Positions 24,405 to 33,763 of a DNA stretch of 54,894 bases are shown piece by piece. The DNA is from Dethiobacter sp. (lineage in GTDB: Bacteria; Bacillota; Dethiobacteria; DTU022; UBA8154): NCBI GenBank assembly GCA_003605065.1, contig QZJM01000022.1, positions 1-54,894 on the forward strand, given 5' to 3'. The stretch's first letter is position 1. Every line of letters begins with the position of its first letter. Under the pieces are notes generated by a model. It saw nothing but the letters and a program-made list of their open reading frames with translations. It made no database searches and was not told the origin of the DNA. Position numbers and translations under genes: made by a program.

Positions 24405-26174
24405 ATGAAAGAATTTGATGGCAAATTAAAAATTTTTAACTCTGAAGTCATTCTGACTCCTCCCGGAGGCAGCGGTTCCAACCCGCAAATTCTGCCGGCA
24501 AAAGGCATTGTGATTTATGTAAATGACACTCCAATCCATGATTCTACCACTATAAATACAGGGGATACCGTAAAGATCGAAAGCTGTATCGACTTAGTTG
24601 AAGACGGAGTTATGGACGTTAAGATAAGTAATGACGGCCTCTCCGCTTCTTTAATGCTGAAAAAAAGAATGATGGCCCGTTATCTGGTACTTGATTCTCC
24701 AGAAGTAACTGTCCTTGAGCCCCAGGTTGAACAGACACTTTATGAGGAAAAAGGATGTGATTTAGAACAAATATATGGTCTGCTAAATAAAATGGGCGTT
24801 AATTATGGCCTTGACCATAAGGCTATAGAAAATGCTTTCTCCCTTATGAGCGGGGAATGGGTGGTCATAGCCCAAGGGCTTCTGCCTGAACCGGGAGAGA
24901 ATGCCCGTTTAGAAATTTTTTTTGAAAATGTTCGCCCCGCTGTTCCAAGGGAAGACATTATGGAAAATATGGATTACCGGGAAAAAGGAGCCATTCCCTC
25001 AGTGGATAAAGACACTCTCCTGGCGAAAAAAATTCCTGCTATTCCCGGTAAAACGGGTAAAACTGTTACGGGAAAAAAGATGACCCCTCCCCCTGTAAAA
25101 GACATTCTCTTGAAGGCCGGTAAAAATACTTATTGCAGTGAGGATGGCCTGCAGGTGTTGTCTGCCGTCCTGGGCCAACCCATCCTGGACAGAAAAGAAA
25201 AACAGTGCACTATAACAATTGAGCCTGTCTTCCTTCTGGATGGTGATGTAGATCTAAACTCGGGCCACATTAAGTTTAGGGGCGACATTCAAATCAATGG
25301 CAAAGTTACAGAATCTATGGAGATTCATTCTGACAGAAGTGTGAAGATTCTCGGCAGTGTAAACGGCGCCCTCATCAAAGCCGAAGGTTCAGTTTCTGTC
25401 CGGAATAATGTAATTAACAGCCGTATAATGGCGGGAACACGCCAGTCTTTTGGTTTTCACGTTTATCCCCTTCTTGTGGAATTTGAGTCAACCTTAGTAG
25501 GAATTTTAAAGGGTTTTCAGCAAATCAAAAAAACTCCAGGTCATGAAAATGCCCGCTTCGGTTTTATCCTTGACCTCTTGGTTGAAAAAAAGTTCAATGG
25601 CTTTATCCAGCAGATTGAAAACCTCTGTCAAACCCTGCTAATTAATTTTAAAGATGATTTCAGCCATGATATGATAAACTCAATTGAATCCCTTAAAAAA
25701 CAATTAAATGATTTTAAACGCCTTCCCTATCAAGAGCTGAACGACGCGGTCCAGCTTTTACAGACAACAAGCCTTGTAAAAAAATACCTGAATGTCCATT
25801 CTGTTCATAAAAGCGATATTCATGTCATGTACTGCCTCAACTCTCACCTGGAGGCCAGTGGAAGCGTTATTGTGGCCGGGCAGGGATGTTTTCATACGGA
25901 CATCACTTCTCAAGATAGTATTGAGATAAAAGGCGTTATCCGCGGAGGCACTATCAGGGCCGAGAAAAACATCAAAATCAACAAGGTAGGTTCAGAAGCG
26001 GCTATAAAAACAAATATTATAGTGCCTTCAGACCAAATTGTATTTATTGATAAAGTCTTTGAAAACACCATAGTCACTATCGGGGACAATTCCTACAAGT
26101 TTAACATCCCTAGGAGCAGGGTTAAAATCTCCTGCAATAATAGCACAGGAAATATGGACATAACCACATTTTAA
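24405..26174 (+). CDS. FapA-family (DUF342) protein
   Basis: This protein of about 589 residues resembles FapA/DUF342 proteins. It has an alpha/beta N-terminal region (GIVIYVNDTPIHDSTTINTGDTV), a middle domain with DLEQIYGLLNKMGVNYGLDHKAIENAF and the family hallmark AIPGKTGKTVTGKKM. A beta-helix core follows (VFLLDGDVDLNSGHIKFRGDIQING), interrupted by a helical region near residues 365-460. FapA proteins are often linked to flagella and surface structures; the role is not well known. The ATG at 24405 follows AGGGGGT. It lies against the operon direction, between flgJ and fliM. Confidence 0.85.
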   Translation: MKEFDGKLKIFNSEVILTPPGGSGSNPQILPAKGIVIYVNDTPIHDSTTINTGDTVKIESCIDLVEDGVMDVKISNDGLSASLMLKKRMMARYLVLDSPEVTVLEPQVEQTLYEEKGCDLEQIYGLLNKMGVNYGLDHKAIENAFSLMSGEWVVIAQGLLPEPGENARLEIFFENVRPAVPREDIMENMDYREKGAIPSVDKDTLLAKKIPAIPGKTGKTVTGKKMTPPPVKDILLKAGKNTYCSEDGLQVLSAVLGQPILDRKEKQCTITIEPVFLLDGDVDLNSGHIKFRGDIQINGKVTESMEIHSDRSVKILGSVNGALIKAEGSVSVRNNVINSRIMAGTRQSFGFHVYPLLVEFESTLVGILKGFQQIKKTPGHENARFGFILDLLVEKKFNGFIQQIENLCQTLLINFKDDFSHDMINSIESLKKQLNDFKRLPYQELNDAVQLLQTTSLVKKYLNVHSVHKSDIHVMYCLNSHLEASGSVIVAGQGCFHTDITSQDSIEIKGVIRGGTIRAEKNIKINKVGSEAAIKTNIIVPSDQIVFIDKVFENTIVTIGDNSYKFNIPRSRVKISCNNSTGNMDITTF

Positions 26175-26260
26175 ACTCCTGATTATTACATCGACAGTTA
26201 TTAGCCAGCCCTTTATATATACAGCTAAAACAAGTTCCCCTGTCTTTAAAATTAGAGTTA

Positions 26261-26536
26261 TTACAGCTCCTTTTTTAGCTGTGCATACAACTCCTCTGCC
26301 AGGGTAGTTGGAGAAGCTGATATTTCCCTGGCAATTTCTCCGATCAACATCTCCCACCACACCTCCTCCTGCAACCCCTTTTGCCCCATTTTCGCCTTCA
26401 GCATACCTGCAAGCATCTTTTCATAAAACACAGCGGCAAAATCCTGGGCGGCCTGCTTCATTTCCTTTTCGGAAGGTTTATTTTTTGGGAAAGCTGTAGG
26501 ACAGCATCTCCCATGAGATATATCATTTACTTTCAT
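26261..26536 (-). CDS. flgJ: Rod-binding protein (FlgJ N-terminal domain type)
   Basis: This protein of about 91 residues matches the rod-binding domain of FlgJ, without the muramidase domain. The family segment MKQAAQDFAAVFYEKMLAGMLKAKM spans roughly residues 26-50. Such short forms help rod assembly in Firmicutes. It is the last gene of the main flagellar operon, after flgF and flgG. The ATG at 26536 follows GAAGGGGATAG. The gene ends 87 bases before the convergent FapA-type gene; I see no clear terminator between them. Confidence 0.82.
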   Translation of the reverse strand: MKVNDISHGRCCPTAFPKNKPSEKEMKQAAQDFAAVFYEKMLAGMLKAKMGQKGLQEEVWWEMLIGEIAREISASPTTLAEELYAQLKKEL

Positions 26537-26591
26537 CAAGCTATCCCCTTCTATACTTTTTCACTTCCACTCACTGGCTGAAGGATTAAGC

Positions 26592-27377
26592 TTATTTACG
26601 AATTTGATTGGCTAAAGCCCACATTTCATCAGCGGTTCTTACCGCCCGGGAACTTATTTCGTAAGCCCTCTGGGCCAGAATAAGACTGGTCATTTCCTCA
26701 ACCATACTGACGTTAGATTGTTCCAGGAATTTTTGCTTAATGGCGCCAAAGCCTTCATCCTCCGGCCTCCCCCGCAACGGTTCTCCTGAGTTTTCCGTAG
26801 CCAGCCAAAGGTTTCTTCCTATGGCCTCCAATCCTTCCGGGTTTTGAAAACGGTATATTGCTGTCTCACCTTCCCTCGTTACCTCTCCAGCATCATTATA
26901 AAGACGTACAGTACCGTTACTATCAATACTGATACTGGTAAACTCCCTTCCTGCCAATTCCTGGGGCAGCAGGTCCACCAGATAGCCGTCTTCCGTCACA
27001 AGGTTTAAGGTTGGGTCCAGGGAAAAACCTCCCACCCGGGTAAAGCTTTCCCGGCCGTCGGGGAGCAGTATGCGAAAAAAACCTTCACCCTGAATAGCCA
27101 TGTCCAGTTCTATGCCTGTTTCCCGGAGAACGCCCGGTAAAAAATAAGTCTTTATAGCCGCTGGCTTAACCCCCTGGCCCACCAGCAGTTTCCCTTCCTC
27201 ATTTGGCGCCACGGGATTTCCTGGTCCCCTTAGGGAGCGGTACATCAGGTCCTGAAAAAGTACGCTCTTTTTTTTGAAACCCGTTGTGTTAACATTGGCG
27301 ACATTGTTGGCTATAGTGTCGATTTTAAAAGATTGGGCCAGCATACCTGTAGCGCTATTCCATAGTTTTCTAATCAT
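26592..27377 (-). CDS. flgG: Flagellar basal-body rod protein FlgG
   Basis: This 261-residue rod/hook-type protein has the N-terminal helix with TIANNVANVNTTGFKKK, the middle segment MAIQGEGFFRILLPDGRESFTRVG and the C-terminal SNVSMVEEMTSLILAQRAYEIS motif that pairs with the N terminus in the axial structure. The length suits FlgG of the distal rod. It is tightly followed by flgJ and preceded by a paralogue by 12 bases. Assignment to FlgG rather than FlgF rests on its more canonical motifs and order. Confidence 0.9.
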   Translation of the reverse strand: MIRKLWNSATGMLAQSFKIDTIANNVANVNTTGFKKKSVLFQDLMYRSLRGPGNPVAPNEEGKLLVGQGVKPAAIKTYFLPGVLRETGIELDMAIQGEGFFRILLPDGRESFTRVGGFSLDPTLNLVTEDGYLVDLLPQELAGREFTSISIDSNGTVRLYNDAGEVTREGETAIYRFQNPEGLEAIGRNLWLATENSGEPLRGRPEDEGFGAIKQKFLEQSNVSMVEEMTSLILAQRAYEISSRAVRTADEMWALANQIRK

Positions 27378-27389
27378 TTATTATCCCTC

Positions 27390-28154
27390 CTAGCGCAGTC
27401 TTCCCACTTCATTAATGCTCTTACCGAGAATTTCATCCTGGGCCTGTAAGGATTTTTGGTTTGCTTCATAAATACGCATAACACTGATCATATCCACCAT
27501 TTCCCGAATGATTTCCAGATTAGCCTTTTCCAGCATACCCTGTCTGACCTGGCCTGTACCCTGGGCTGAAGGTGCCGTGTTGACAGCTTCAAAAAGATTT
27601 TGCCCCCTTTTTTCCAACTTTTGCAGGTCTTCTGCAGAGAAGACAGCCAGCCCAAGCCCCCCTGCAAACTGCTTCTCCTGCCCCGCCAGGCGCCAGATTC
27701 CACCGTCCTCATCCACCGCTACATGGTCAGTTAGGATCTGAATAGCCCGTCCTTCCACATCCAGAACCTGATAACCATCGCTGGAGACAAGAAAACCGTC
27801 CCGGTCTATGCCAAAAGACCCATCTTTCGTATACCTGATTCCCGCTGGCGTCTGCAGGGTAAAAAACGCAGCATCCGTCAGAGCCAGGTCCAGATTCCTG
27901 CCTGTTTCCTCCAACAAACCGGGAGTAAAGCTCGTAACTATGGACTGTAAAAGGGGGCTTTCAGATAAAGCTCCCAGGGGCAAAGACCGCCCTTTCCCGG
28001 TACTGGCAAGCAGCTCTTCCGAAAAGCTGCGCACCAGGACAATGTCTTTTTTGAATCCTGTGGTATTGCTGTTAGCTAAATTATTGCTTATGACTTCCTG
28101 CTTTTTCCCTTCTACCGCCATGCCTCTGGCAGAAGCGTACAAACCTCTGATCAT
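27390..28154 (-). CDS. flgF: Flagellar basal-body rod protein FlgF-like
   Basis: This 254-residue paralogue of the rod/hook family has VISNNLANSNTTGFKKD near the N terminus, DLALTDAAFFTLQTPAGIRYTKDG in the middle and ANLEIIREMVDMISVMRIYEANQKSL at the C terminus. It probably forms the proximal part of the distal rod. AAGGAGG precedes the ATG. It sits directly before flgG. Firmicute genomes often call the pair FlhO/FlhP or FlgF/FlgG; the exact name is uncertain, the family is not. Confidence 0.88.
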   Translation of the reverse strand: MIRGLYASARGMAVEGKKQEVISNNLANSNTTGFKKDIVLVRSFSEELLASTGKGRSLPLGALSESPLLQSIVTSFTPGLLEETGRNLDLALTDAAFFTLQTPAGIRYTKDGSFGIDRDGFLVSSDGYQVLDVEGRAIQILTDHVAVDEDGGIWRLAGQEKQFAGGLGLAVFSAEDLQKLEKRGQNLFEAVNTAPSAQGTGQVRQGMLEKANLEIIREMVDMISVMRIYEANQKSLQAQDEILGKSINEVGRLR

Positions 28155-28178
28155 AAACCGCCCTCCTTATCGATTCCC

Positions 28179-28409
28179 TTAATCCCCAGTTTCGTCCCCG
28201 GAAAAGTCGTTATCCTCGCCGGTGACCTCTGCCGTCTCCCCGGTAATATTGCCACCTGTTAAATCATCTTTGAATACCAAGACTTCCTGCTTGTAAACCA
28301 TTCCCATTTCTCTGGCTTTTTTTTCGATCTGATAATCAGTCATCCTTTCCGGGGGCCAAAGGAGCAAGAGCAAAGAAGCAATGGACAATCCCAGACCAAG
28401 GCCCAGCAA
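28179..28409 (-). CDS. Small membrane-anchored protein in flagellar operon
   Basis: This protein of about 76 residues has one N-terminal hydrophobic helix (LGLSIASLLLLLW), the segment YQIEKKAREMGMVYKQEVLVF and an acidic tail. The EKKAREMGMVY part recalls short MltG-like proteins of Clostridia, but no catalytic domain is present. There is no ATG start; the best candidate is a TTG at 28409, without a clear ribosome binding site. Reading in frame extends upstream to about 28460. It lies between the DUF6115 gene and flgF, inside the operon. Confidence 0.6.
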   Translation of the reverse strand: MLGLGLGLSIASLLLLLWPPERMTDYQIEKKAREMGMVYKQEVLVFKDDLTGGNITGETAEVTGEDNDFSGDETGD

Positions 28410-28432
28410 GACTTTTAGATCATAAATACATC

Positions 28433-28924
28433 TTAATTTCTTAAACCCAGTACTAATTGTACCTCACCCTTTCCTCTCCCTACCTGCCTGGCAATTTCCT
28501 CCAGGGGAATCCCCTGGTCATACAACAGGTAAATATCATTGTGCAGGCGCGCCCTTTCCAGGTATTCAGCGGAGAAAATATGTTCTTTTTGATTACGGGC
28601 TGTCTTCTCTGGCGCTTTGTCATCATGGGCTGCCAACTTTTTCTCCACTCTCATCATCAGGTAAGTCACCATTTCCTTCTGCTCCCTCAGCTCAGCTAAC
28701 TGCATTTCCACCTTTTCCTTAAGTTCATACAACATGCCGGTGTCAACGGCGGCATGTTTCACATTTTGATAAAAAGCATCTTGAAAGGGTTTTACGTCTT
28801 TCTCTGTATCGGTAATTCCCCGCGGTAAAGATGAAGAGGTTGTTACCTCTTTTTGTTTTCTGGCCATAACTGTAAAAGAATACAGGAATAAGAAAACGCC
28901 AACAATCAAAACCAAATAGGCCAT
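28433..28924 (-). CDS. DUF6115-type membrane-anchored coiled-coil protein
   Basis: This 163-residue protein has an N-terminal membrane helix (residues 1-20), a charged helical region near 60-105 and a C-terminal helix-turn-helix-like segment (IYLLYDQGIPLEEIARQVGRGKGEVQLVLGL). This matches the DUF6115 family that follows the sigma28 gene in clostridial flagellar operons. Its function is not established. GGAGGAATAAA precedes the ATG. It lies one base after the sigma28 gene stop. Confidence 0.82.
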   Translation of the reverse strand: MAYLVLIVGVFLFLYSFTVMARKQKEVTTSSSLPRGITDTEKDVKPFQDAFYQNVKHAAVDTGMLYELKEKVEMQLAELREQKEMVTYLMMRVEKKLAAHDDKAPEKTARNQKEHIFSAEYLERARLHNDIYLLYDQGIPLEEIARQVGRGKGEVQLVLGLRN

Positions 28925-28925
28925 T

Positions 28926-29660
28926 TTATTCCTCCTTAAGCTGGTGGCGTAATTTTAACATAATCCGGCTGTGGATTTGCGACACTCTTGATTCAGAAAT
29001 ATCCAGGACCTGTCCTACCTCTTTTAGAGTTAACTCCTCCTGGTAATACAAGTGCAAAATAAGCTGTTCTCTTTCTGACAACGTTTCAATTGCCCCTGCC
29101 AGCATGTTCAGTTTCTCTTTTTTTAACAGGTTGGCTTCAGGATTAACCCAATCGCTTTTATCAGAAATATATTCTTCTACCTTTCCGGCGTTTTCATCAC
29201 CGGCAAAGAGATATTCCTCCAGATGGACGAGGCTTTTACTGTTTATTTGAGCAAGCAGTGTGCCTATCTCCTTTGTGCTGATTTTCAGGTATGCGGCCAG
29301 CTCTTCTTCACTGGGAGTCCTCTCCAGATTTGCACTCAAAATAGCGTGGGCCTTTTCTACCTCGCGGGTTTTGGAGAGCAGGCTGCGGGGGAGCCAACTC
29401 ATTTTACGCAGTTCATCCAACATAGCCCCCTTAATTCGCAGCGGTACATATTTTTTTAGGGGACCCTTGGTAGGGTTGTATTTCTCCAAAGCATCTAAAA
29501 GGCCCATTATGCCGCTGCTAACCAGGTCGTTCCTGTCAACATGGTCAGGTAGGCCCATGGCCAGACGGTTAGCCATACGGCTCACCAGGGGCAGGAATTT
29601 TTTAATCATCTCTTCCCGGGAAGTATCCTGAACAGCGTAGCCTTGTGGCAGCACACTCAT
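28926..29660 (-). CDS. fliA: RNA polymerase sigma28 factor (FliA/SigD)
   Basis: This 244-residue sigma factor of the FliA/SigD/WhiG type directs late flagellar genes. Region 2 is visible (PLVSRMANRLAMGLP, DALEKYNPTKGPLKKYVPLRIKGAMLDELR), then region 3 and the region 4 helix-turn-helix (LTLKEVGQVLDISESRVSQIHSRIM). It lies after flhG in the main operon. Sigma28-type promoters precede flaG, fliD and flagellin in this window, which fits. The start may be the ATG at 29660 or a GTG at 29654, which is better spaced from AAGGGGG. No flgM anti-sigma gene is in the window. Confidence 0.95.
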   Translation of the reverse strand: MSVLPQGYAVQDTSREEMIKKFLPLVSRMANRLAMGLPDHVDRNDLVSSGIMGLLDALEKYNPTKGPLKKYVPLRIKGAMLDELRKMSWLPRSLLSKTREVEKAHAILSANLERTPSEEELAAYLKISTKEIGTLLAQINSKSLVHLEEYLFAGDENAGKVEEYISDKSDWVNPEANLLKKEKLNMLAGAIETLSEREQLILHLYYQEELTLKEVGQVLDISESRVSQIHSRIMLKLRHQLKEE

Positions 29661-29745
29661 TCCCCCTTAAAAAGTTTTTTTTCTCGTTAAATTAAAAATG
29701 ATTAATTTGAAAGCATTGTTTTTTTATCATCACCAACACCAACCA

Positions 29746-30624
29746 TTAAGAAAAAATTTTTGCTATTTTACGGAAAAATCCGCTCATACCCTCACCGCCT
29801 TGCACTTTAAGGGAATAAGGCTCCACTAAATTATTGGCTATCCTATCTATACATTCAGCCGCCTTGCTGTTAGGATAAGCGATGAAGAAAGGATGCTGCT
29901 CCCTGACGGAGCGCGCCACAACACTGTCGCAAAGTACACAGCCCAGGTAGTCAACGGGTAACCGGAGGTAATTATGAGCAACCCGCGAAAAGCGCTGGGC
30001 CACATCCTCCCCTTCCTGTATGTTTTTAACCTGGTTTACAACCAGTTTAACTTCCTGCTGCAGCTGGTACTTGCTGATTATCTTGGCTATGCCGTAGGCA
30101 TCAGTAATAGAAGTAGGTTCAGGGTTTGTTATGAGCAGGACATCATCAGCAGCCGTGATAAAACCCAATACTGACTTTGATATGCCTGCACCGGTATCAA
30201 TTAAGATGATTTCTGCGCTCCTTTCCAGTTCAAGGAGTTGTTTTAAAAGCTGCTGGCGCTGGAAGCCATTTAGGTTAGCCATTTCCAACAGACCTGTACT
30301 TCCTGGCACAATATGAACTCCCAGAGGTCCTTTTAAAATTATTTCCTGCAGCTGTTTATCCCCACTGACTACATGGTGCATGTTATAGCGAGGTATTAAA
30401 CCCAGCAGGATGTCCACATTAGCCAGCCCAAAATCAGCATCAAAAATGACCACCCTTTTCCCCATTTGCGCTAAAGCCAGGGCCAGGTTTACAGTCATGT
30501 TGGATTTACCCACGCCACCCTTGCCACTGGTTATTGTTATTACCCGGACTTTATGTGAAAGATTATTGCTTTTAATATCTTTTTTTGCTGCTAATTCTTT
30601 TAGCTTTTCTGCTTGGTCAGCCAT
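29746..30624 (-). CDS. flhG: FlhG MinD-type ATPase
   Basis: This 292-residue ATPase of the MinD/ParA family (FlhG, YlxH) controls flagellar number and place. The N-terminal DQAEKLKEL (3-11) matches the peptide that activates FlhF GTPase. The deviant Walker A is SGKGGVGKS (33-41), with DADFGLANVD and LIDTGAGIS as further motifs. The C terminus ends in an amphipathic helix (GFFRKIAKIF) like the MinD membrane-targeting sequence. Its start overlaps flhF by 25 bases. It probably works with FlhF and the C-ring. Confidence 0.94.
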   Translation of the reverse strand: MADQAEKLKELAAKKDIKSNNLSHKVRVITITSGKGGVGKSNMTVNLALALAQMGKRVVIFDADFGLANVDILLGLIPRYNMHHVVSGDKQLQEIILKGPLGVHIVPGSTGLLEMANLNGFQRQQLLKQLLELERSAEIILIDTGAGISKSVLGFITAADDVLLITNPEPTSITDAYGIAKIISKYQLQQEVKLVVNQVKNIQEGEDVAQRFSRVAHNYLRLPVDYLGCVLCDSVVARSVREQHPFFIAYPNSKAAECIDRIANNLVEPYSLKVQGGEGMSGFFRKIAKIFS

Positions 30625-31694
30625 ACCTGATCCTCCCCCAACACCATATCTGCCAAACGGCTGGCATTAGCAGGTTCAATGTCATCAGGCACATTCTGGC
30701 CTGTAGTTATATAAGCAATGGGCAATGCTGTTAACCGGCATACGTTTAGAATTGTACCGAAGGTTTCTGTTTCATCAAGTTTTGTCAATATCAGGCTGTT
30801 ATAGTTACTCCGTTTGTAAGCCTGCGTAATTTTATGCAGGTCCCGCATCTTAGTCGTGGCGCTAACCACCAAAAATACAATCCCCTCGCTAAGACAGTTG
30901 ATGTACTGTGCTGTTTCTGCAATGTGTAAAGAGTTCTTTGCGCTCCGTCCCGCTGTATCTATAAGAATAAAATCAAACTCCTTACACTTTTCTACAGCTC
31001 TGTGCATCTCTTTGAGAGTATAAACCACTTCCAGTGGTATACCAGTTATTTCGGTGTAGGTTTTAAGCTGTTCCACCGCACCTATGCGGTAGGTATCGGC
31101 GGTAATAATTGCCACTTTTTTACCCTGCTTAAAAGCGAAATTAGCAGCCAACTTGGCCAGGGTCGTAGTTTTCCCCACGCCGGTGGGCCCGACAAAAGAG
31201 ATGTGCTTTGCCTTGGGATGAATCTCCTTAGTAAGAATGGTCTTGTTAATCCTGTTCAGGACAAGCATCTCCGTTATTTCAGCCGTAAGGTTTTTCCCTT
31301 CAGAAACAGTCTGAATACCAGACAGGATCTCTAGGGCATAGTCCCTGTCAACATCATTATCAGTAAGCCTTTTTAACCAGTAATTAAAGGCGCTGCTGCC
31401 CTGAGGCAGGTTATTTTCCTGCTGAGATATGATTATCTGCATCATACTCTTTAGCTCATTGAGTTCATCATCCACGTTTTTGCTGCCGCTCGGCATCTTT
31501 TTGTATTCTTCCTGCCTTTCTCCGTTCGTATCTACAGCAGCAGTTATTTCCATTGTTTTGGGGAGAAAAAATCCTTTTAACCCTTTCTGTCTTCTTTTCT
31601 TGCTTTCAATAATAACCGCGTTTGAGCCCATTTCTTTACGTATCTGGGCCAAGCCTTCCCGCATACTGGAAACCCTGTATCTCTTAATTTTCAT
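30600..31694 (-). CDS. flhF: Flagellar SRP-like GTPase FlhF
   Basis: This protein of about 364 residues is the third SRP-type GTPase. An N-terminal basic region (MKIKRYRVSSMREGLAQIRKEMG) is followed by a variable linker and the NG domain. The P loop is GPTGVGKTTTLAKLAA, with ADTYRIGAVEQL, DTAGRS and TKLDET downstream. FlhF marks the site of flagellar assembly. The ATG at 31694 overlaps the flhA stop. It is followed by flhG, its regulator. Confidence 0.95.
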   Translation of the reverse strand: MKIKRYRVSSMREGLAQIRKEMGSNAVIIESKKRRQKGLKGFFLPKTMEITAAVDTNGERQEEYKKMPSGSKNVDDELNELKSMMQIIISQQENNLPQGSSAFNYWLKRLTDNDVDRDYALEILSGIQTVSEGKNLTAEITEMLVLNRINKTILTKEIHPKAKHISFVGPTGVGKTTTLAKLAANFAFKQGKKVAIITADTYRIGAVEQLKTYTEITGIPLEVVYTLKEMHRAVEKCKEFDFILIDTAGRSAKNSLHIAETAQYINCLSEGIVFLVVSATTKMRDLHKITQAYKRSNYNSLILTKLDETETFGTILNVCRLTALPIAYITTGQNVPDDIEPANASRLADMVLGEDQVWLTKQKS

Positions 31695-33760
31695 CAATTA
31701 TTCACCACTCCTAACGCTTCGACTTCCACACCGGAAATGATTTCATTGAAAGACAGGAGAATTACCTGGGGCAGTGACCTTTCCAACAGCCTCCTCAAAG
31801 GAAGCCGGATGCGGGGCGAAACCAGGGCTATAGGCTGTCTCCCCTTCATAGTCATTTTTTCCACCTGGGACACCAGGCTGTTGAAAATCTTTTGAGTCAG
31901 GCCGGGATCTAAAATCGGGTAAGTGCCCTGGGGAGTCTGCTGCAGAGAATCTGCAATTTTCTGCTCCAGTTCCGGATCTAATGTAAGAACATACAGCTTG
32001 TTGTTCTCTCCGGAAAAAAGGCTGCAAATGGTGCGGGACATTGACTGCCGCACCATTTCTGTCAGATAATCCATATTTTTACTTTCTGAAGCATGGTCCG
32101 CCAGGGTTTCAAGGATGGTAACCATGTCCCGGATAGGTATCTTTTCTTTCAACAAGTTTTGCAGGACTTTCTGTACATCCCCTACAGAAAGCATATTGGG
32201 AATAAGTTCTTCAACCACCGCAGGCTGGTTTTCTCTGACATTGTCTATGAGCAGTTTTACCTCCTGCCTCCCCAGAAGCTCGTGGGCATGATTCCTGATA
32301 ACTTCCGTGAGATGTGTTATCAGGACCGTGACATCATCCACCACTGTATATCCCGCCATTTCCGCATCATCTTTTTTATCCTTTTCAATCCACAGGGCCT
32401 CCAGTCCAAAAGTAGGCTCTTTGGTGGGAATGCCCTCTATTTCTTCCGCCAGGCCCCCCGGGTTCATAGCCAGGAAATGGCCTGTTTGCAGTTCACCCGA
32501 AGCTAAAAAGTTGCCCTTAAGCTTTATTACATACCTGTTGGGTGCAAGCTGCAGGTTGTCTCTGATACGGATAGGCTGAACTACCAGACCGGCTTCCAGG
32601 GCAAACTGGCGGCGGGCCGCTGTGATTCTATCCAGAAGGTCTCCTCCAGACTCCTTCTCCGTTAACTGCAAAAGATTATACCCGAGCTCCAGTTCCAGAA
32701 GGTTAACACTGACGAGACCGTGGAAATTCTCGGGTTCCAACCGTTCCCTTTCAACCCGCTCCCGGGCAAGCCCTTTTGCCGCTTTGCTTTTCTCCTCCTG
32801 AAGCAGAAGGTAGGAGGCGAAACCGCTGCCCACCGCCAGTATAAAAAATGGGAAAAAGGGCAGCCCCGGTATTAAACCTAAAACCAGGACAATTCCAGCA
32901 GACATGGCGATAACCTTGGGGAAACCCAAGAGCTGACTGGATAAATCCTGCCCGAGGGTCCTCTGGTTGGCAGACCGGGTGATAAGAATACCAGCGGCAG
33001 TGGAAATGAGGATGGCAGGAATCTGACTTACCAGCCCGTCACCGACGGTTAGGAGGGTATAGACCTGGATGGCCTGTTCAATAGGGTACCCTTCCTTGAT
33101 AACTCCAATCGCCAACCCCCCGACGATATTTACCAAAACTATTATTAAACCGGCAATAGCATCACCCTTAACAAACTTGCTTGCCCCGTCCATAGAACCG
33201 TAAAAATCCGCTTCCTGCTGTAGAACCATACGCCTTTCCCTGGCGGTAGCCTCGTCAATCAAACCGGCGTTAAAGTCTGCGTCTATGCTCATCTGTTTTC
33301 CCGGCATGGCATCCAGAGTAAAACGGGCGGCAACCTCCGCAACCCGCCCGGCCCCATTAGTAATTACAAGGAACTGGATTAAAGTTATGATCAGAAAAAT
33401 GACAAAACCAACGACATAGTCTCCCCCTACAACAAAATTTCCGAAGGCATTAATGATATCCCCTGCGGCAGCGTCCCGCAGGATAAGCCGTGTGGAGGAA
33501 ACATTCAAAGATAATCTAAACAGGGTAGCCACCAGTAAGAGGGAGGGAAACACTGAAAACTGCAGTGTTTCCGTGGTAAACATGGTTAAAAGCAGTATTA
33601 CCAGAGAAAAGGTTATGCTGAAAGTAAAAAGAATATCCAGCAGAAGAGCAGGGATTGGAATGATGATAATGAAAATTATGGAGACTATGGCCAAGGCTAT
33701 AAATATATCGCTGTGGCTCAAAAGCCGCCTTAAAAACCGGCTGTTTAATAAAGACGCCAT
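31694..33760 (-). CDS. flhA: Flagellar export protein FlhA
   Basis: This 688-residue protein is the largest subunit of the flagellar type III export gate. The first half has about eight membrane helices and the FHIPEP segment (GRVAEVAARFTLDAMPGKQMS with DADFNAGLI). The second half is the cytoplasmic domain that docks chaperone-substrate complexes. Length and motifs are standard. It lies three bases after flhB and overlaps flhF by one base. Confidence 0.97.
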   Translation of the reverse strand: MASLLNSRFLRRLLSHSDIFIALAIVSIIFIIIIPIPALLLDILFTFSITFSLVILLLTMFTTETLQFSVFPSLLLVATLFRLSLNVSSTRLILRDAAAGDIINAFGNFVVGGDYVVGFVIFLIITLIQFLVITNGAGRVAEVAARFTLDAMPGKQMSIDADFNAGLIDEATARERRMVLQQEADFYGSMDGASKFVKGDAIAGLIIVLVNIVGGLAIGVIKEGYPIEQAIQVYTLLTVGDGLVSQIPAILISTAAGILITRSANQRTLGQDLSSQLLGFPKVIAMSAGIVLVLGLIPGLPFFPFFILAVGSGFASYLLLQEEKSKAAKGLARERVERERLEPENFHGLVSVNLLELELGYNLLQLTEKESGGDLLDRITAARRQFALEAGLVVQPIRIRDNLQLAPNRYVIKLKGNFLASGELQTGHFLAMNPGGLAEEIEGIPTKEPTFGLEALWIEKDKKDDAEMAGYTVVDDVTVLITHLTEVIRNHAHELLGRQEVKLLIDNVRENQPAVVEELIPNMLSVGDVQKVLQNLLKEKIPIRDMVTILETLADHASESKNMDYLTEMVRQSMSRTICSLFSGENNKLYVLTLDPELEQKIADSLQQTPQGTYPILDPGLTQKIFNSLVSQVEKMTMKGRQPIALVSPRIRLPLRRLLERSLPQVILLSFNEIISGVEVEALGVVNN

Positions 33761-33763
33761 AAC

